A stretch of DNA of 44,057 nucleotides. It comes from Deltaproteobacteria bacterium UBA2409. Its GTDB lineage: Bacteria > Bdellovibrionota_C > UBA2361 > DDRT01. The stretch is from NCBI GenBank assembly GCA_002343185.1, contig DDRT01000005.1, positions 1 to 44,057 on the forward strand, read 5' to 3'. Below the pieces are notes generated by a model. That model was not told the origin of the DNA, ran no database searches, and was given only the letters and a program-made list of their open reading frames with translations. A program made the position numbers and the translations under genes. Positions 18,048 through 25,892 of this stretch are shown here, one piece after another (within the stretch, counting starts at the first letter, position 1; every line of letters begins with the position of its first letter).

Positions 18048-18049
18048 GT

Positions 18050-18116
18050 AGGTTCATGCCTGGTCTTTACACTGACCTTAGTTAAGGACCGACTAAAGCC
18101 AGTCCAGTCTGACTGA
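18050..18116. repeat. Hairpin element D (GGACTGGCTTTAG family) between convergent genes
   Basis: This 69-bp gap between convergent genes contains GGACCGACT (18086-18094) facing AGCCAGTCC (18097-18105), a hairpin pairing with G-T wobbles, plus the near-palindrome CCTTAGTTAAGG. Read on the minus strand it is related to the element at 42221-42325: both contain GGACTGGCTTTAG followed by a GTCC-type arm and a GGTC...CCAG...GCA...GAACC/GTTCG-like tail. It may act as a two-way transcription terminator for the flanking genes. Confidence 0.55.
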
Positions 18117-18773
18117 TCAATCCCCAAGCTGCTGCTCGATTAACCTAGTATACTCATTTTCAAGATCAGCTAACTGGTCAGAGAGTGTTTTTAGTCTACC
18201 ATGTACTGTTTCATACTCGGTAATAAGATCTCTGAGTCTATTCCCTGCTGCCTCAAGATTTTCTGAAAGAGAGGTGAAGACAGCTTTTTGTTCAGGCGAA
18301 AGGCTAGCAGTAGACATTAGGGAATCCAGGTCTTTCATTGATTGAGCAACCTGTTGCTCAAGTGCAATCGCTTCTGAACTTAAAGTTGAGTATCTCTCTA
18401 AGAGAGCCTTTAGTTTTGATTCCTCGTCAGCTTTTGCTGTTTTAAGATCTTGATGATAAGCCTCTTTCTCTTCTATCTGTTTTTGAGCCTGAGCTAACTT
18501 AGATTCTATAGCTTTTAGTGTTTGTCTTTGAGATTCTAACACGGCCGATTCGCTGTCTCGTTGTGTTTCAAGAGTTTGAAGCTGCTTCTTGCTACCGACA
18601 AGATCTGCTCCCCTTAATAGTTCTTTAAACTGAGAATGTAGAGATTCTATTTCTGTGGTTCCATCTTCAAGTGCTTTTGATACTCCACCTGTAAGTTGAC
18701 CTCTAAGAAAAAAAGTAAGTCCTAAGGATGCTGCTGCACCGAGAACACCTAAAGCTATCGCTACGCCTATCAT
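18117..18773 (-). CDS. Membrane-anchored coiled-coil protein at the end of the T2SS operon
   Basis: I do not recognise a family. The 218-aa product has one N-terminal hydrophobic segment (about 2-24, IGVAIALGVLGAAASLGLTF). The rest is almost entirely helical: a long heptad-rich coiled coil from about residue 40 to 215, rich in Glu, Gln, Lys and Leu, with two apparent breaks near 95-100 and 150-160. Its start overlaps the gspN stop by 4 bp, so it is translated with gspLMN. By position it is a candidate lineage-specific accessory component of the secretion system; nothing in the sequence itself proves that. Confidence 0.75.
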   Translation of the reverse strand: MIGVAIALGVLGAAASLGLTFFLRGQLTGGVSKALEDGTTEIESLHSQFKELLRGADLVGSKKQLQTLETQRDSESAVLESQRQTLKAIESKLAQAQKQIEEKEAYHQDLKTAKADEESKLKALLERYSTLSSEAIALEQQVAQSMKDLDSLMSTASLSPEQKAVFTSLSENLEAAGNRLRDLITEYETVHGRLKTLSDQLADLENEYTRLIEQQLGD

Positions 18774-19489
18774 TTCCTCAGTATCCTTACCACTGGATTA
18801 GCAACTGAGCCAAGTACTGAAATAGAAAACTCCTCATTGGCCTTTAAATCGGTTGCCCCAAGGAGTGCTAGCCATGGGCCAACCTCCTTTACGCCAGTTT
18901 CTGTTAATTTACCTAATCCTTGACCCTCTAATTTAACGCCTGCTAGCTTAACCTGCCCTTTTAGCTCTCCTGCTTTACTATTCAAGGACAGATTAAATGA
19001 ACTATCTTTAAGATCGCCCTTTAGTTCAAGAATATTAATGTCTATTTTAGGAACAATATTTTCATAATAGACAGCTCCGTTACTTAATTTAAGATCAAGC
19101 TTGATTGCCTCTTCAAAGAATCCACTTATTGAACCCTCGATATATCTTCCTATTTTTGGAAGCTTAGCAGCATCAAGATTAACGAAGGTTGCCTTTTTTG
19201 AATCAAGGGTTAGAGCGCCATCAAAGCTACCACCATAAACTTCACCTATAATGTTCAAGTAACCAGAAAGACTGGGAGATGCCTTAATATTTGAGAGCTT
19301 TGTTCCATCTGGTAGTACAACTTCTTTGGCAATTAATGAGAGCGGGGCTTGAATCTCAAGGTTTCTAGCTAAAATTCCATATGAAGATAGTTTTGCCTTT
19401 GTTCCAGCTAGAACTAATTCAGTCAAAGAGCCAGTGGAGATCAGTGCCAGAAAAGCAAGAATGAGGGACAGGAAAAGTATTCTTCTCAT
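18770..19489 (-). CDS. gspN: Type II secretion system protein GspN
   Basis: GspN is a non-universal T2SS component, anchored in the inner membrane with most of its mass in the periplasm. The 239-aa product has an N-terminal hydrophobic anchor (about 3-24, RILFLSLILAFLALISTGSL). A beta-rich, Leu/Gly/Lys-rich periplasmic region follows, with the pattern of the T2SSN family (...PDGTKLSNIKASPSLSGYLN... and ...VYGGSFDGALTL...). It ends near SVLGSVANPVVRILRK. Identification rests mainly on this pattern plus its place directly after gspL and gspM, whose stop it overlaps by 4 bp. Confidence 0.8.
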   Translation of the reverse strand: MRRILFLSLILAFLALISTGSLTELVLAGTKAKLSSYGILARNLEIQAPLSLIAKEVVLPDGTKLSNIKASPSLSGYLNIIGEVYGGSFDGALTLDSKKATFVNLDAAKLPKIGRYIEGSISGFFEEAIKLDLKLSNGAVYYENIVPKIDINILELKGDLKDSSFNLSLNSKAGELKGQVKLAGVKLEGQGLGKLTETGVKEVGPWLALLGATDLKANEEFSISVLGSVANPVVRILRK

Positions 19490-20076
19490 GCGACTTTGGC
19501 TCTAATGCTACTGATATCGAGCTGCACCGAAAGAGAATCACCAGCAGGTCTACGCTCAACCCTGACTCTTGTAATTAATAGAGGTCTGTTTCCATGCGAA
19601 ATCTCGGATAAAAACCCAACCAGTGCATTCAGATCAGTGACAGAAACTGTGAGTTTAAATTGTGCGCGCTCATACTTTTCACCAAATGGCACTGTGGTTA
19701 GGGGTTCGATTCTAAATCGTTCATTCTGACTCTCAGAGCCAGCCAGGAGTCTTGATTTTAAGCCTTCTAAATATGTCATTTCTCCTTCTGATTGATCCCA
19801 TTTCATCTCAGAAAATGAAGCTTCAATTCCTTTCTGCTTATCCTTAAGTGAGATGTAACGCTTGCGGATCTCAGTTACTGTGTCTAAGTCTTGTTTAAGT
19901 TTAGCAACTCTTGATTCTCTCTCTCTTAATGCTCCTGAAACGGAGGATACTGAGATATAAAAAAAGATGAATACTCCAAGTAAGGCCATTGAAAGAAGAA
20001 GCGTTTGCTCTCTCTTGTCCCTTGATAAATACCAGTTCTTTGCCTGATCAGTATATATTAGGAGCTTTTGTCGCAT
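19486..20076 (-). CDS. gspM: Type II secretion system protein GspM
   Basis: GspM is a bitopic inner-membrane protein that partners GspL in the assembly platform. The 196-aa product has a short cytoplasmic N-terminus with YLSRDKREQTLLL, a common GspM pattern. A membrane helix lies at about 24-47, then a coiled coil at about 50-95, and a ferredoxin-like periplasmic domain (ending VRVERRPAGDSLSVQLDISS). Its first 19 bp overlap the gspL gene. Sequence conservation in this family is low, so context carries part of the assignment. Confidence 0.85.
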   Translation of the reverse strand: MRQKLLIYTDQAKNWYLSRDKREQTLLLSMALLGVFIFFYISVSSVSGALRERESRVAKLKQDLDTVTEIRKRYISLKDKQKGIEASFSEMKWDQSEGEMTYLEGLKSRLLAGSESQNERFRIEPLTTVPFGEKYERAQFKLTVSVTDLNALVGFLSEISHGNRPLLITRVRVERRPAGDSLSVQLDISSIRAKVA

Positions 20077-21371
20077 ATAACCAAATCAAATCTAAACACT
20101 TTTCTACCCCTTTGATCATTTACATTCGACAATCGTACAGAGCAATAAGTTGCCCGTTTTTTATCGAACTCTTTTTTTAGTCTCTCGATGCTCTGATATT
20201 CCGGGGCAATTCCCTCAAGTTGAACACCGCCCTCTTTAACCTCGAAAACCTGAATCTGCACTCCAGCTGTAGAAGGAATGTCTTTAGATACCATAGCTAA
20301 TATTTCAACAGGGGATAGCTGCTGAATACTTCCTAAGCCTTGAAGTTGTCTTTCCAGGGTTAATGTTGCGTTACGAAGGTCTGAGCCTGGATCAGTTCCA
20401 ATTGATAGAGATGGATTAGCACTTTGTACTTGGTCGATCATCGCCTCTTTAAGAGAAGACTCGGAATATTCGAGGGAGAGAAATTTAGTGGCGATGAATG
20501 TTAAGAAAACCAAAAGAGCAAAAAATGCAGCTCGTTTCGCTTTAACAAGAGATCTAAGCAGAAGCCCAATCCTGGGACTTAACTTAAATTCACCGACCCT
20601 AAAATTAACAGGTAATAGCTTTGAGTCAGTGACAGAGCCTAAAGTAGCTCCACAAACGGCTAAGAATTCTCTAGTAGGAGCAGGTAAGGGAAAAACTCTT
20701 GCTCCCTCTACAGTGCACTCATCTCCAAACCAACAAATTTCTTCTACCGGAGTTATTTGAATTAAAGATGCTATCACCTGTTTTAATGGTTCCTTGGTAA
20801 CTACCCTATCCGATACGAGCCTGCCATTAACAAATATTCCAATTGAGGTGTTAGATCTATCAGATACGATTATCATTACACGATCCTTAGCGTCTTTTGG
20901 TATCAGTGTTTGGAGAGCAGCTGTGGTTGGTGCTATTAGTATAGGGTCTAATTTGATTGCTCTACATGCCTTAAAAACCCTTTCTATACTTTGCTTATCT
21001 ACAACTCCGACATGAACAAGTGAGCTAGATGTGGAACCATTTTGTGAGATGGTTGGAGTTGCTAAAAACTCATCAAGTTCAAAAGGGAGCAGATCTTGAA
21101 TCATACCCGGGAGAACTTGAGAGATCTTTTTGTGATCTGAAAAAGGAAGATGAATCATTAATGAGTGATAATGTGGAGATCCAACGAATAGAACACTTTC
21201 GTCGAAGGATTTTCCTAGTGGTTCGGTTAACCTGGTTAAAGTGGCTGGGAGATCTTCTCCCTCCTCGGGCATAACCTCATGCTTTTGGAGCAAAGTGGGT
21301 GGATTAGTGCAGTCAACGAGATATGACCTGTAGGGAGCTTCAGAGATATCGATAGAGAGCACTTCAGGCAT
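20058..21371 (-). CDS. gspL: Type II secretion system protein GspL
   Basis: GspL connects the cytoplasmic GspE ATPase to the periplasmic part of the platform. The 437-aa product has an actin-like (ASKHA) cytoplasmic domain over roughly residues 1-260. A membrane helix follows near 283-305 (AFFALLVFLTFIATKFL), then a periplasmic coiled coil and a ferredoxin-like domain (ending FRFDLVICDKSS). The length is close to E. coli GspL (about 390-400 aa). It is separated from gspJ by 180 bp containing an inverted repeat, so it may start a second transcription unit. There is no gspK between gspJ and gspL, unlike most T2SS operons. Confidence 0.86.
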   Translation of the reverse strand: MPEVLSIDISEAPYRSYLVDCTNPPTLLQKHEVMPEEGEDLPATLTRLTEPLGKSFDESVLFVGSPHYHSLMIHLPFSDHKKISQVLPGMIQDLLPFELDEFLATPTISQNGSTSSSLVHVGVVDKQSIERVFKACRAIKLDPILIAPTTAALQTLIPKDAKDRVMIIVSDRSNTSIGIFVNGRLVSDRVVTKEPLKQVIASLIQITPVEEICWFGDECTVEGARVFPLPAPTREFLAVCGATLGSVTDSKLLPVNFRVGEFKLSPRIGLLLRSLVKAKRAAFFALLVFLTFIATKFLSLEYSESSLKEAMIDQVQSANPSLSIGTDPGSDLRNATLTLERQLQGLGSIQQLSPVEILAMVSKDIPSTAGVQIQVFEVKEGGVQLEGIAPEYQSIERLKKEFDKKRATYCSVRLSNVNDQRGRKVFRFDLVICDKSS

Positions 21372-21449
21372 CGAGCTATAAGAATACTATAGTCAAGCAA
21401 AAACGCATATCCCAGAAAGAGTAGTGGTTTATTAGGGATGGAGATTGCC

Positions 21450-21508
21450 CCTTGACCGTGTGCGTAGGCGTGACCATAAATTGAGCAAGCCCAAGGTCAC
21501 GGTTAAGG
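21450..21508. repeat. Inverted repeat in the gspJ-gspL gap
   Basis: CCTTGACCGTG at 21450-21460 faces CACGGTTAAGG at 21498-21508 (10 of 11 pairs). A nested 7-bp pair, CGTGACC 21469-21475 and GGTCACG 21495-21501, could form an alternative stem. The 180-bp gap holds no gene. The repeat could be a terminator/attenuator or a regulator site separating gspGHIJ from gspLMN; neither strand shows a clear T-run after the stem. Confidence 0.5.
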
Positions 21509-21551
21509 AATAAGCGAGTTAGCCCTTCTAGTCTAGCCCCCAAAAATTCAA

Positions 21552-22178
21552 TCATCTCTTTAGTGCCACAGTGCTCTCTAAAGTCCTAACTAGTCCACCC
21601 GGGGTTAATACTGAGAGTTGGTAGTAGATCTGAACGGGGATATCATTTCTTTGTGGAGTTCCCCAGTCTTCAACCCAATTCGTTCCATCACTAAATAAGA
21701 ATCGTATATCCTCCACCCCTCTATGAAGAGCAACCTTGGTAGCTTCTTTGTAGGCCTCATCAGGAGGTCTAATATAAGGCACAACCTCTCTATAGAGTGT
21801 GTCATCCCTGTTTTCATCAGGTTCGACAAAGTAACCAACCTGAGAAAGTGGGACTTTACTGCTTGGATCTCGAATAATGAAATAAACGCTCTTTTTATCT
21901 CCCATTACAAAGATTTTTCCCCAGCCACTTGGATGTACCTGCATTGCCCGAAGTAGGGGGATCGATTTTTCCATTCCTTGAAATTCGAGGTTGAACCTGG
22001 ACAATATAGCACCTAAAAGAGCGTTAGATTCTCTCCGTTCTTCCAAAAACTTCTTTGTTTCTAAGGTTTGCTGAATTCCTCTATAGGCTACCCCAATTAC
22101 GATCGTTAAAATTGTGATTACAAATACGAGTTCTACAAGAGTAAAGCCCCTATTATAGAGTCGGGTCTGGTCGTACAT
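21552..22178 (-). CDS. gspJ: Type II secretion minor pseudopilin GspJ
   Basis: GspJ is a minor pseudopilin of the complex that caps the pseudopilus. The 208-aa product has a class III signal peptide with prepilin peptidase site NRG|FTLVELVFVITILTIV (cleavage after G11, conserved Glu at +5), a hydrophobic helix and a globular beta-rich C-terminal domain. Its length (about 200 aa) and position after gspI match GspJ rather than GspH. The start overlaps the gspI 3' end by 26 bp. No gspK follows. Confidence 0.86.
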   Translation of the reverse strand: MYDQTRLYNRGFTLVELVFVITILTIVIGVAYRGIQQTLETKKFLEERRESNALLGAILSRFNLEFQGMEKSIPLLRAMQVHPSGWGKIFVMGDKKSVYFIIRDPSSKVPLSQVGYFVEPDENRDDTLYREVVPYIRPPDEAYKEATKVALHRGVEDIRFLFSDGTNWVEDWGTPQRNDIPVQIYYQLSVLTPGGLVRTLESTVALKR

Positions 22179-22560
22179 AAATAAAATTAACCTTATCTAG
22201 CTCAGAACTTCCCCATGAGATTGTTAAACTGACACGTTCAAGATCTTTATCTGGGAAGTCAGGAAGAGATATCATTTCTACCTCAAGGTCACTAAAAAGC
22301 TCACTCTCTTTAGCGGCAGGAGAGTTTGGAGAGAGAAAATTCAGTAGCTCTTTTGCTGGCTGTGAGCCAGATTTTAACCGTTCAGGGTAGAGCTCAATCG
22401 CAGCCAATATCTGCTTTGCAACTGAAATTGCCTCCTGTCTTTCGGAATCACGCTTTTCCTGTGTTAATACAGAAGCTTGAAGTCCTAAGAGCACGATCAT
22501 GGAAACTGAAAGTATCAGTACTGCTATCATGATCTCTAGAAGAGTAAATCCCTTATTCAT
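22153..22560 (-). CDS. gspI: Type II secretion minor pseudopilin GspI
   Basis: GspI initiates assembly of the pseudopilus tip with GspJ and, in other systems, GspK. The 135-aa product starts with MNKG|FTLLEIMIAVLILSV, a prepilin peptidase site with Glu at +5, followed by VSMIVLLGLQAS, the usual hydrophobic helix of GspI. The size is typical (about 120-135 aa). The start overlaps gspH by 8 bp and the 3' end overlaps gspJ by 26 bp. Confidence 0.9.
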   Translation of the reverse strand: MNKGFTLLEIMIAVLILSVSMIVLLGLQASVLTQEKRDSERQEAISVAKQILAAIELYPERLKSGSQPAKELLNFLSPNSPAAKESELFSDLEVEMISLPDFPDKDLERVSLTISWGSSELDKVNFIYVRPDPTL

Positions 22561-23083
22561 ATCGGTAATTATATAGTGTTGAGATTCCTGTTAATGGATT
22601 AATTGCAATTGTAAAGTGTCCTCCTCGGTCAGTTTTAATCCTAATTAAGCTTGATCCCATTATTCCCTGTGGAGAGAAGTCAACAACTCCCTCTTCGAAA
22701 GTAAGGGTTGGTGGGGTGGCTTTTGGTTCAAATAATGATGGGAATGATGGAGGAGAAGAGATCTGTTTTCTTGTAGGGGGGGCCATAACAAGAAATGGCG
22801 CTAAAGAGCAGCTTAGGTTATCACAATTTTCTTCTTCAAAGCTTCCTACTCTATATGCCCTCTCGCTGAATTCAATTCTGTAGTGTGTTTGATCGGCAGC
22901 GGATTGAGAAAATAAAAAAGTTGATAGCTCTCTGAGTTCCTGAAGAAAAGTTTCTTCTTTCCAGTAGGCAAAAGATCCAGTTCCTCTACCAACTATTAAA
23001 AAAAGGGCTCCAATGATTATAATTACTAAGACTAACTCAATTAGAGTAAATCCCCTACGGGCCTGAAAGGGTGAAGTCCACAT
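22553..23083 (-). CDS. gspH: Type II secretion minor pseudopilin GspH
   Basis: GspH is a minor pseudopilin near the pseudopilus tip. From the ATG at 23083 the product has 176 aa, with leader MWTSPFQARRG|FTLIELVLVIIII and Glu at +5. A GspH/FimT-type beta domain follows, containing a possible disulfide pair (EENCDNLSCSLAP). The frame opens at 23116, but the ATG at 23083 gives a normal-length leader and has GGAG just upstream, so it is preferred. It overlaps the gspG 3' end by 29 bp. Confidence 0.88.
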   Translation of the reverse strand: MWTSPFQARRGFTLIELVLVIIIIGALFLIVGRGTGSFAYWKEETFLQELRELSTFLFSQSAADQTHYRIEFSERAYRVGSFEEENCDNLSCSLAPFLVMAPPTRKQISSPPSFPSLFEPKATPPTLTFEEGVVDFSPQGIMGSSLIRIKTDRGGHFTIAINPLTGISTLYNYRYE

Positions 23084-23462
23084 TAGCTCCGCTTCCTCCC
23101 TCTGCTCGATCGGCACCTAAGCTTTTTAAGGTGTAAGTTCTGCCTCCGCCATCAACTGAGTATCTGTAATCAGTACCCCATACATCAACAAGCTCATCCT
23201 CGCTATTTACCACAGGAAGACACGACGGGCCTGTTTGGTCGTTACACTGTATGAGATCTCTTAGTGATGAAGGTAGTGTGTTATATCTAAGTTGATACTG
23301 ATTGATGTAACTCTGAAGCTTTTTCATCTGAAGTTCATTAATGCCAGCTTTAGCAGAATCTCCGGCACCGGAAAGTCTGCTTACTAAGAACCCCATCAAA
23401 AGAGAAAGAATAATTAGAACAGTAATAATTTCTACAAGGGTAAGACCAGATTGAGATTTCAT
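23055..23462 (-). CDS. gspG: Type II secretion major pseudopilin GspG
   Basis: GspG is the main subunit of the pseudopilus. The 135-aa product has a very short leader (MKSQSG|LTLVEIITVLIIL) with the conserved Glu at +5. The C-terminal region shows DVWGTDYRYS followed by a loop ending LGADRAEGGSG, matching the GspG signature (W-G-x-x-Y, then LGADG-like calcium-binding loop). It is the first gene of gspG-H-I-J, preceded by the terminator of the upstream exported-protein gene. Confidence 0.93.
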   Translation of the reverse strand: MKSQSGLTLVEIITVLIILSLLMGFLVSRLSGAGDSAKAGINELQMKKLQSYINQYQLRYNTLPSSLRDLIQCNDQTGPSCLPVVNSEDELVDVWGTDYRYSVDGGGRTYTLKSLGADRAEGGSGANVDFTLSGP

Positions 23463-23493
23463 CCTTCAATTCTGGCTGATTTTTAGTAGATGG

Positions 23494-23520
23494 AAAAGGG
23501 GGGAGATTGCCCCCCCCTTC
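23494..23520 (-). terminator. Intrinsic terminator of the exported-protein gene
   Basis: On the minus strand a G-rich run (complement of 23510-23517) pairs with a C-run (complement of 23498-23503) across a short CAATCT loop, followed by TTTT (complement of 23494-23497). It lies 10-40 bp after the stop of the 23531-24682 gene and about 32 bp before gspG, separating the two transcription units at least partly. Confidence 0.75.
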
Positions 23521-23530
23521 AATTATTGGA

Positions 23531-24682
23531 TTACTCAGCTACAATTTTTTTAAGAAGAGTATTCAGTGATCTTTGTGCCTTGGTTTTAAGTGCTTCAAAG
23601 TCTGAAGAATTTGTTTTTCCTGCTTTAGCAGCAGCTTTAACAGCACTTACTGATGCTTTACTAGCTTTTAAAAACACAGCCTCTGTTTTTCCTGTGCGAA
23701 GCGTAATCTCGTCTCCGTACTTTTGAGCCTCAGCGTCAGCTAGATTAGTAGCTGTAACTGCGGCCTTACCACTTTTCCCAAGAGCGATCTGTTTTTTAAC
23801 CTTCTTAAGTGCATCTGTCACTAACGCTCTGTAATCAGCCTTACAATCAGAGAATCCAAAGTTAACTATCTGATCCTTTTCTTCATCAGTTAGGTCGGCA
23901 AATATTCCAGCATTTGTAGGTCCATCCAATGACCCAAAAATTACTGAAGCAGCACTTATGCCATTAGCATTTGTATCTGACATCTGAAGAATGTTGACTA
24001 CTGACAATGTATCACCAGCTGGTATAGTCAAATTGAATAAGTGAAAAGCATTATCTTCCAAAAGTACCGAGCCGGCAGGTCTGTTAACAACACAACTTTT
24101 ACCCTGTGCAACGTGTCCTAGTACTGGGTCTGATGGGTTTGTACTATCATCGCTCGTGATTACCCAGATATCCTTTACGTCAAAAGAGCTGGTTCCATTA
24201 CTATTTCCCCTAACAGCAGTGCTACCGTCAGAGCCAAGATTTCCTCCCCATGCAACAGCAATTGAAATTGGAGCGTTTGTAGGATTTTGTAAGATAGTAA
24301 TATCTCTTGCTACTGCACTTTGTTCTTTTGCGGTGTTAAAAAATAGGATTTTACGGGTTACATTTAAGCCGCTCATCACAACGGTATCGGTAGTTAGTAA
24401 TTTACCTATAACAGTTGAGTTGACAGATATATCACTCAGGTCTGCATTGACAGAAGGTGAATACATTACCCCATCAACGCTGAGGTATGCGTGGCTATCA
24501 TAAGCATCAGATAGACCTTTAAATTCACCATCCTCAACAGTAAGTCCACCACCGCTAACAGCCACATTATCCCATGTCCAGGATGTCGCTCCGTCAGTAA
24601 ACGAAATATCCTGAGGTAGTGTTACTGGGGCTGCTGTTGCAAACCCTATAAAAGCAAATATTGAAAGTAGGTATTTATTCAT
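23531..24682 (-). CDS. Exported protein with Ala/Lys-rich C-terminus next to the T2SS genes
   Basis: I do not recognise a family. The 383-aa product has a signal peptide (MNKYLLSIFAFIGFATA, cleavage expected before APVTL). A region rich in Ser, Thr, Asp and Gly (about 20-275) looks beta-sandwich-like. It has two cysteines that could pair (GKSCVVN and FSDCKADY). The last 100 residues are an Ala/Lys-rich helical tail (for example KASKASVSAVKAAAKAGKT). It has its own good promoter (24705-24733), Shine-Dalgarno GGGAGA and terminator, suggesting a well-expressed single gene. Its place upstream of gspG makes it a candidate T2SS substrate; that is inference. Confidence 0.78.
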   Translation of the reverse strand: MNKYLLSIFAFIGFATAAPVTLPQDISFTDGATSWTWDNVAVSGGGLTVEDGEFKGLSDAYDSHAYLSVDGVMYSPSVNADLSDISVNSTVIGKLLTTDTVVMSGLNVTRKILFFNTAKEQSAVARDITILQNPTNAPISIAVAWGGNLGSDGSTAVRGNSNGTSSFDVKDIWVITSDDSTNPSDPVLGHVAQGKSCVVNRPAGSVLLEDNAFHLFNLTIPAGDTLSVVNILQMSDTNANGISAASVIFGSLDGPTNAGIFADLTDEEKDQIVNFGFSDCKADYRALVTDALKKVKKQIALGKSGKAAVTATNLADAEAQKYGDEITLRTGKTEAVFLKASKASVSAVKAAAKAGKTNSSDFEALKTKAQRSLNTLLKKIVAE

Positions 24683-24704
24683 AATTTAAGTCTCCCTGAT
24701 TGTA

Positions 24705-24733
24705 AGCCTATTCTTGATGATTTATGGAATCAA
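24705..24733 (-). promoter_or_regulatory. Sigma-70 type promoter of the exported-protein gene
   Basis: On the minus strand TTGATT (complement of 24728-24733) and TAGGCT (complement of 24705-24710) are separated by 17 bp. The ATG at 24682 follows about 22 bases later and has GGGAGA upstream, a conventional leader unlike the leaderless promoters elsewhere in the window. Confidence 0.55.
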
Positions 24734-24780
24734 CAGTTGATAAAATGCCCCATTCCCTGATAAACCTATTACTCGCTTAT

Positions 24781-24852
24781 TGGCCGGTAGCCAAGCGGTA
24801 AGGCAGCGGGCTTTGAACCCGCCATTCGTAGGTTCGATCCCTACCCGGCCAG
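24781..24852 (+). tRNA. tRNA-Gln (anticodon TTG)
   Basis: A complete cloverleaf is visible: acceptor arms TGGCCGG (24781-24787) and CCGGCCA (24845-24851), discriminator G at 24852, anticodon stem GCGGG/CCCGC with loop CTTTGAA giving anticodon TTG, and T-loop TTCGATC. The U1 start is typical of bacterial tRNA-Gln. The 3' CCA is not encoded. A possible promoter (TTGATA at 24737-24742, weak -10 TAAACC at 24761-24766) lies just upstream. Confidence 0.95.
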
Positions 24853-24905
24853 GAGTATCGTTATATTTGTTCTGGTTGCAGCTCGATTAATGCAACTTAA
24901 AAGGT

Positions 24906-24911
24906 TATACT
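24906..24911 (+). promoter_or_regulatory. Probable -10 box of prs
   Basis: TATACT lies 8 bases upstream of the prs ATG at 24920. A weak -35 candidate, TCGATT (24883-24888), is 17 bp upstream. No Shine-Dalgarno sequence precedes the ATG, so a leaderless transcript is likely. Confidence 0.5.
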
Positions 24912-24919
24912 TACTTTAG

Positions 24920-25861
24920 ATGAGACGCCAACTTCTCATTTTTACCCTAAGATCAAACCCAAGGTTTGCTGCTTCAATCTGTGATGCGCTCTCAACCGAG
25001 ATTGGAAGGCTTGAAGTTATAAGATTCAGCGATGGCGAGCTTTCTGTCGAAGTTGGAGATAACGTTAGGGGTCGAGATGTTTTTGTAGTCCAAAGCACAT
25101 GCTACCCAGGCAATGATCATCTAATGGAGCTCCTAATTGCAATTGATGCTTTTAAGCGAGCCTCTGCAGGCAGGATAACAGCTGTTCTTCCATACTTTGG
25201 ATACGCAAGGCAGGATAGAAAACTAAAACCTAGAGTTCCGATAACAGCTAAACTAGTAGCAGATATTATAACAGCTGCTGGAGCAGATAGAGTTTTAACC
25301 TTAGATCTTCATGCAGGACAGGTTATGGGATTTTTTAATATTCCTGTTGATAATCTGAATCCGTTACCTATTTTGGTTCCATACTTTAAAGAGAACTATC
25401 CTGGAGATATAACAGTAGTTTCTCCAGATGCTGGTGGTGTAGAGAGAGCCCGAAACTTTGCTCAAAGACTAGATAATGCAGCTTTAGCTGTAATTGATAA
25501 AAGACGCTCAGGGCCTAATCAGATAGCTGAAATGAAGGTAGTAGGGGAGGTTGAAGGAAAAACCTGTATCCTAGTTGATGATATGGTTGATACTGGAGGA
25601 ACATTGATTAAGGCATCTGATACTCTTTTATCTGCAGGTGCAAAACGAGTGATCGCCTGCTGCACTCATCCAGTTCTTTCAGGCGAAGGAGTGGAGAGAT
25701 TAGAGCAATCAAGCTTAGAGTCGTTAATAGTAACCGATACAATTCCTGCGCCTAAAGCCGCAAGAAGTGAAAAGATTAAAGTACTTTCTGTTTCAAGTCT
25801 TTTTGCAGAGGCTATTTCAAGAATCCATGGTGAGGATTCGATAAGTAGTTTGTTTGGGTAG
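24920..25861 (+). CDS. prs: Ribose-phosphate pyrophosphokinase (PRPP synthetase)
   Basis: The enzyme makes PRPP from ribose 5-phosphate and ATP for nucleotide, histidine and NAD synthesis. The 313-aa length is normal for class I. Visible motifs are FSDGELSVEVGDNVRGRDVF, the flexible loop YFGYARQDRKLKPRVPI, the metal/ribose region LDLHAGQVMGFF and the PRPP-binding signature CILVDDMVDTGGTL. The ATG is fixed by the family N-terminus. It follows tRNA-Gln by 67 bp and converges on the acyl-CoA synthetase gene. Confidence 0.97.
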   Translation: MRRQLLIFTLRSNPRFAASICDALSTEIGRLEVIRFSDGELSVEVGDNVRGRDVFVVQSTCYPGNDHLMELLIAIDAFKRASAGRITAVLPYFGYARQDRKLKPRVPITAKLVADIITAAGADRVLTLDLHAGQVMGFFNIPVDNLNPLPILVPYFKENYPGDITVVSPDAGGVERARNFAQRLDNAALAVIDKRRSGPNQIAEMKVVGEVEGKTCILVDDMVDTGGTLIKASDTLLSAGAKRVIACCTHPVLSGEGVERLEQSSLESLIVTDTIPAPKAARSEKIKVLSVSSLFAEAISRIHGEDSISSLFG

Positions 25862-25892
25862 GGGAGAGAATCCCTTATTCAGCTGTCGGCCT

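Noticed and set aside
21372..21420. Sigma-70 promoter for gspL (TTGACT upstream of gspL)
   Set aside because: No -10 box lies at an acceptable spacing; the only TATAG motifs are 0-10 bp from the TTGACT.
24781..24852. Integration site at tRNA-Gln
   Set aside because: No integrase and no repeated tRNA 3' end was seen nearby.
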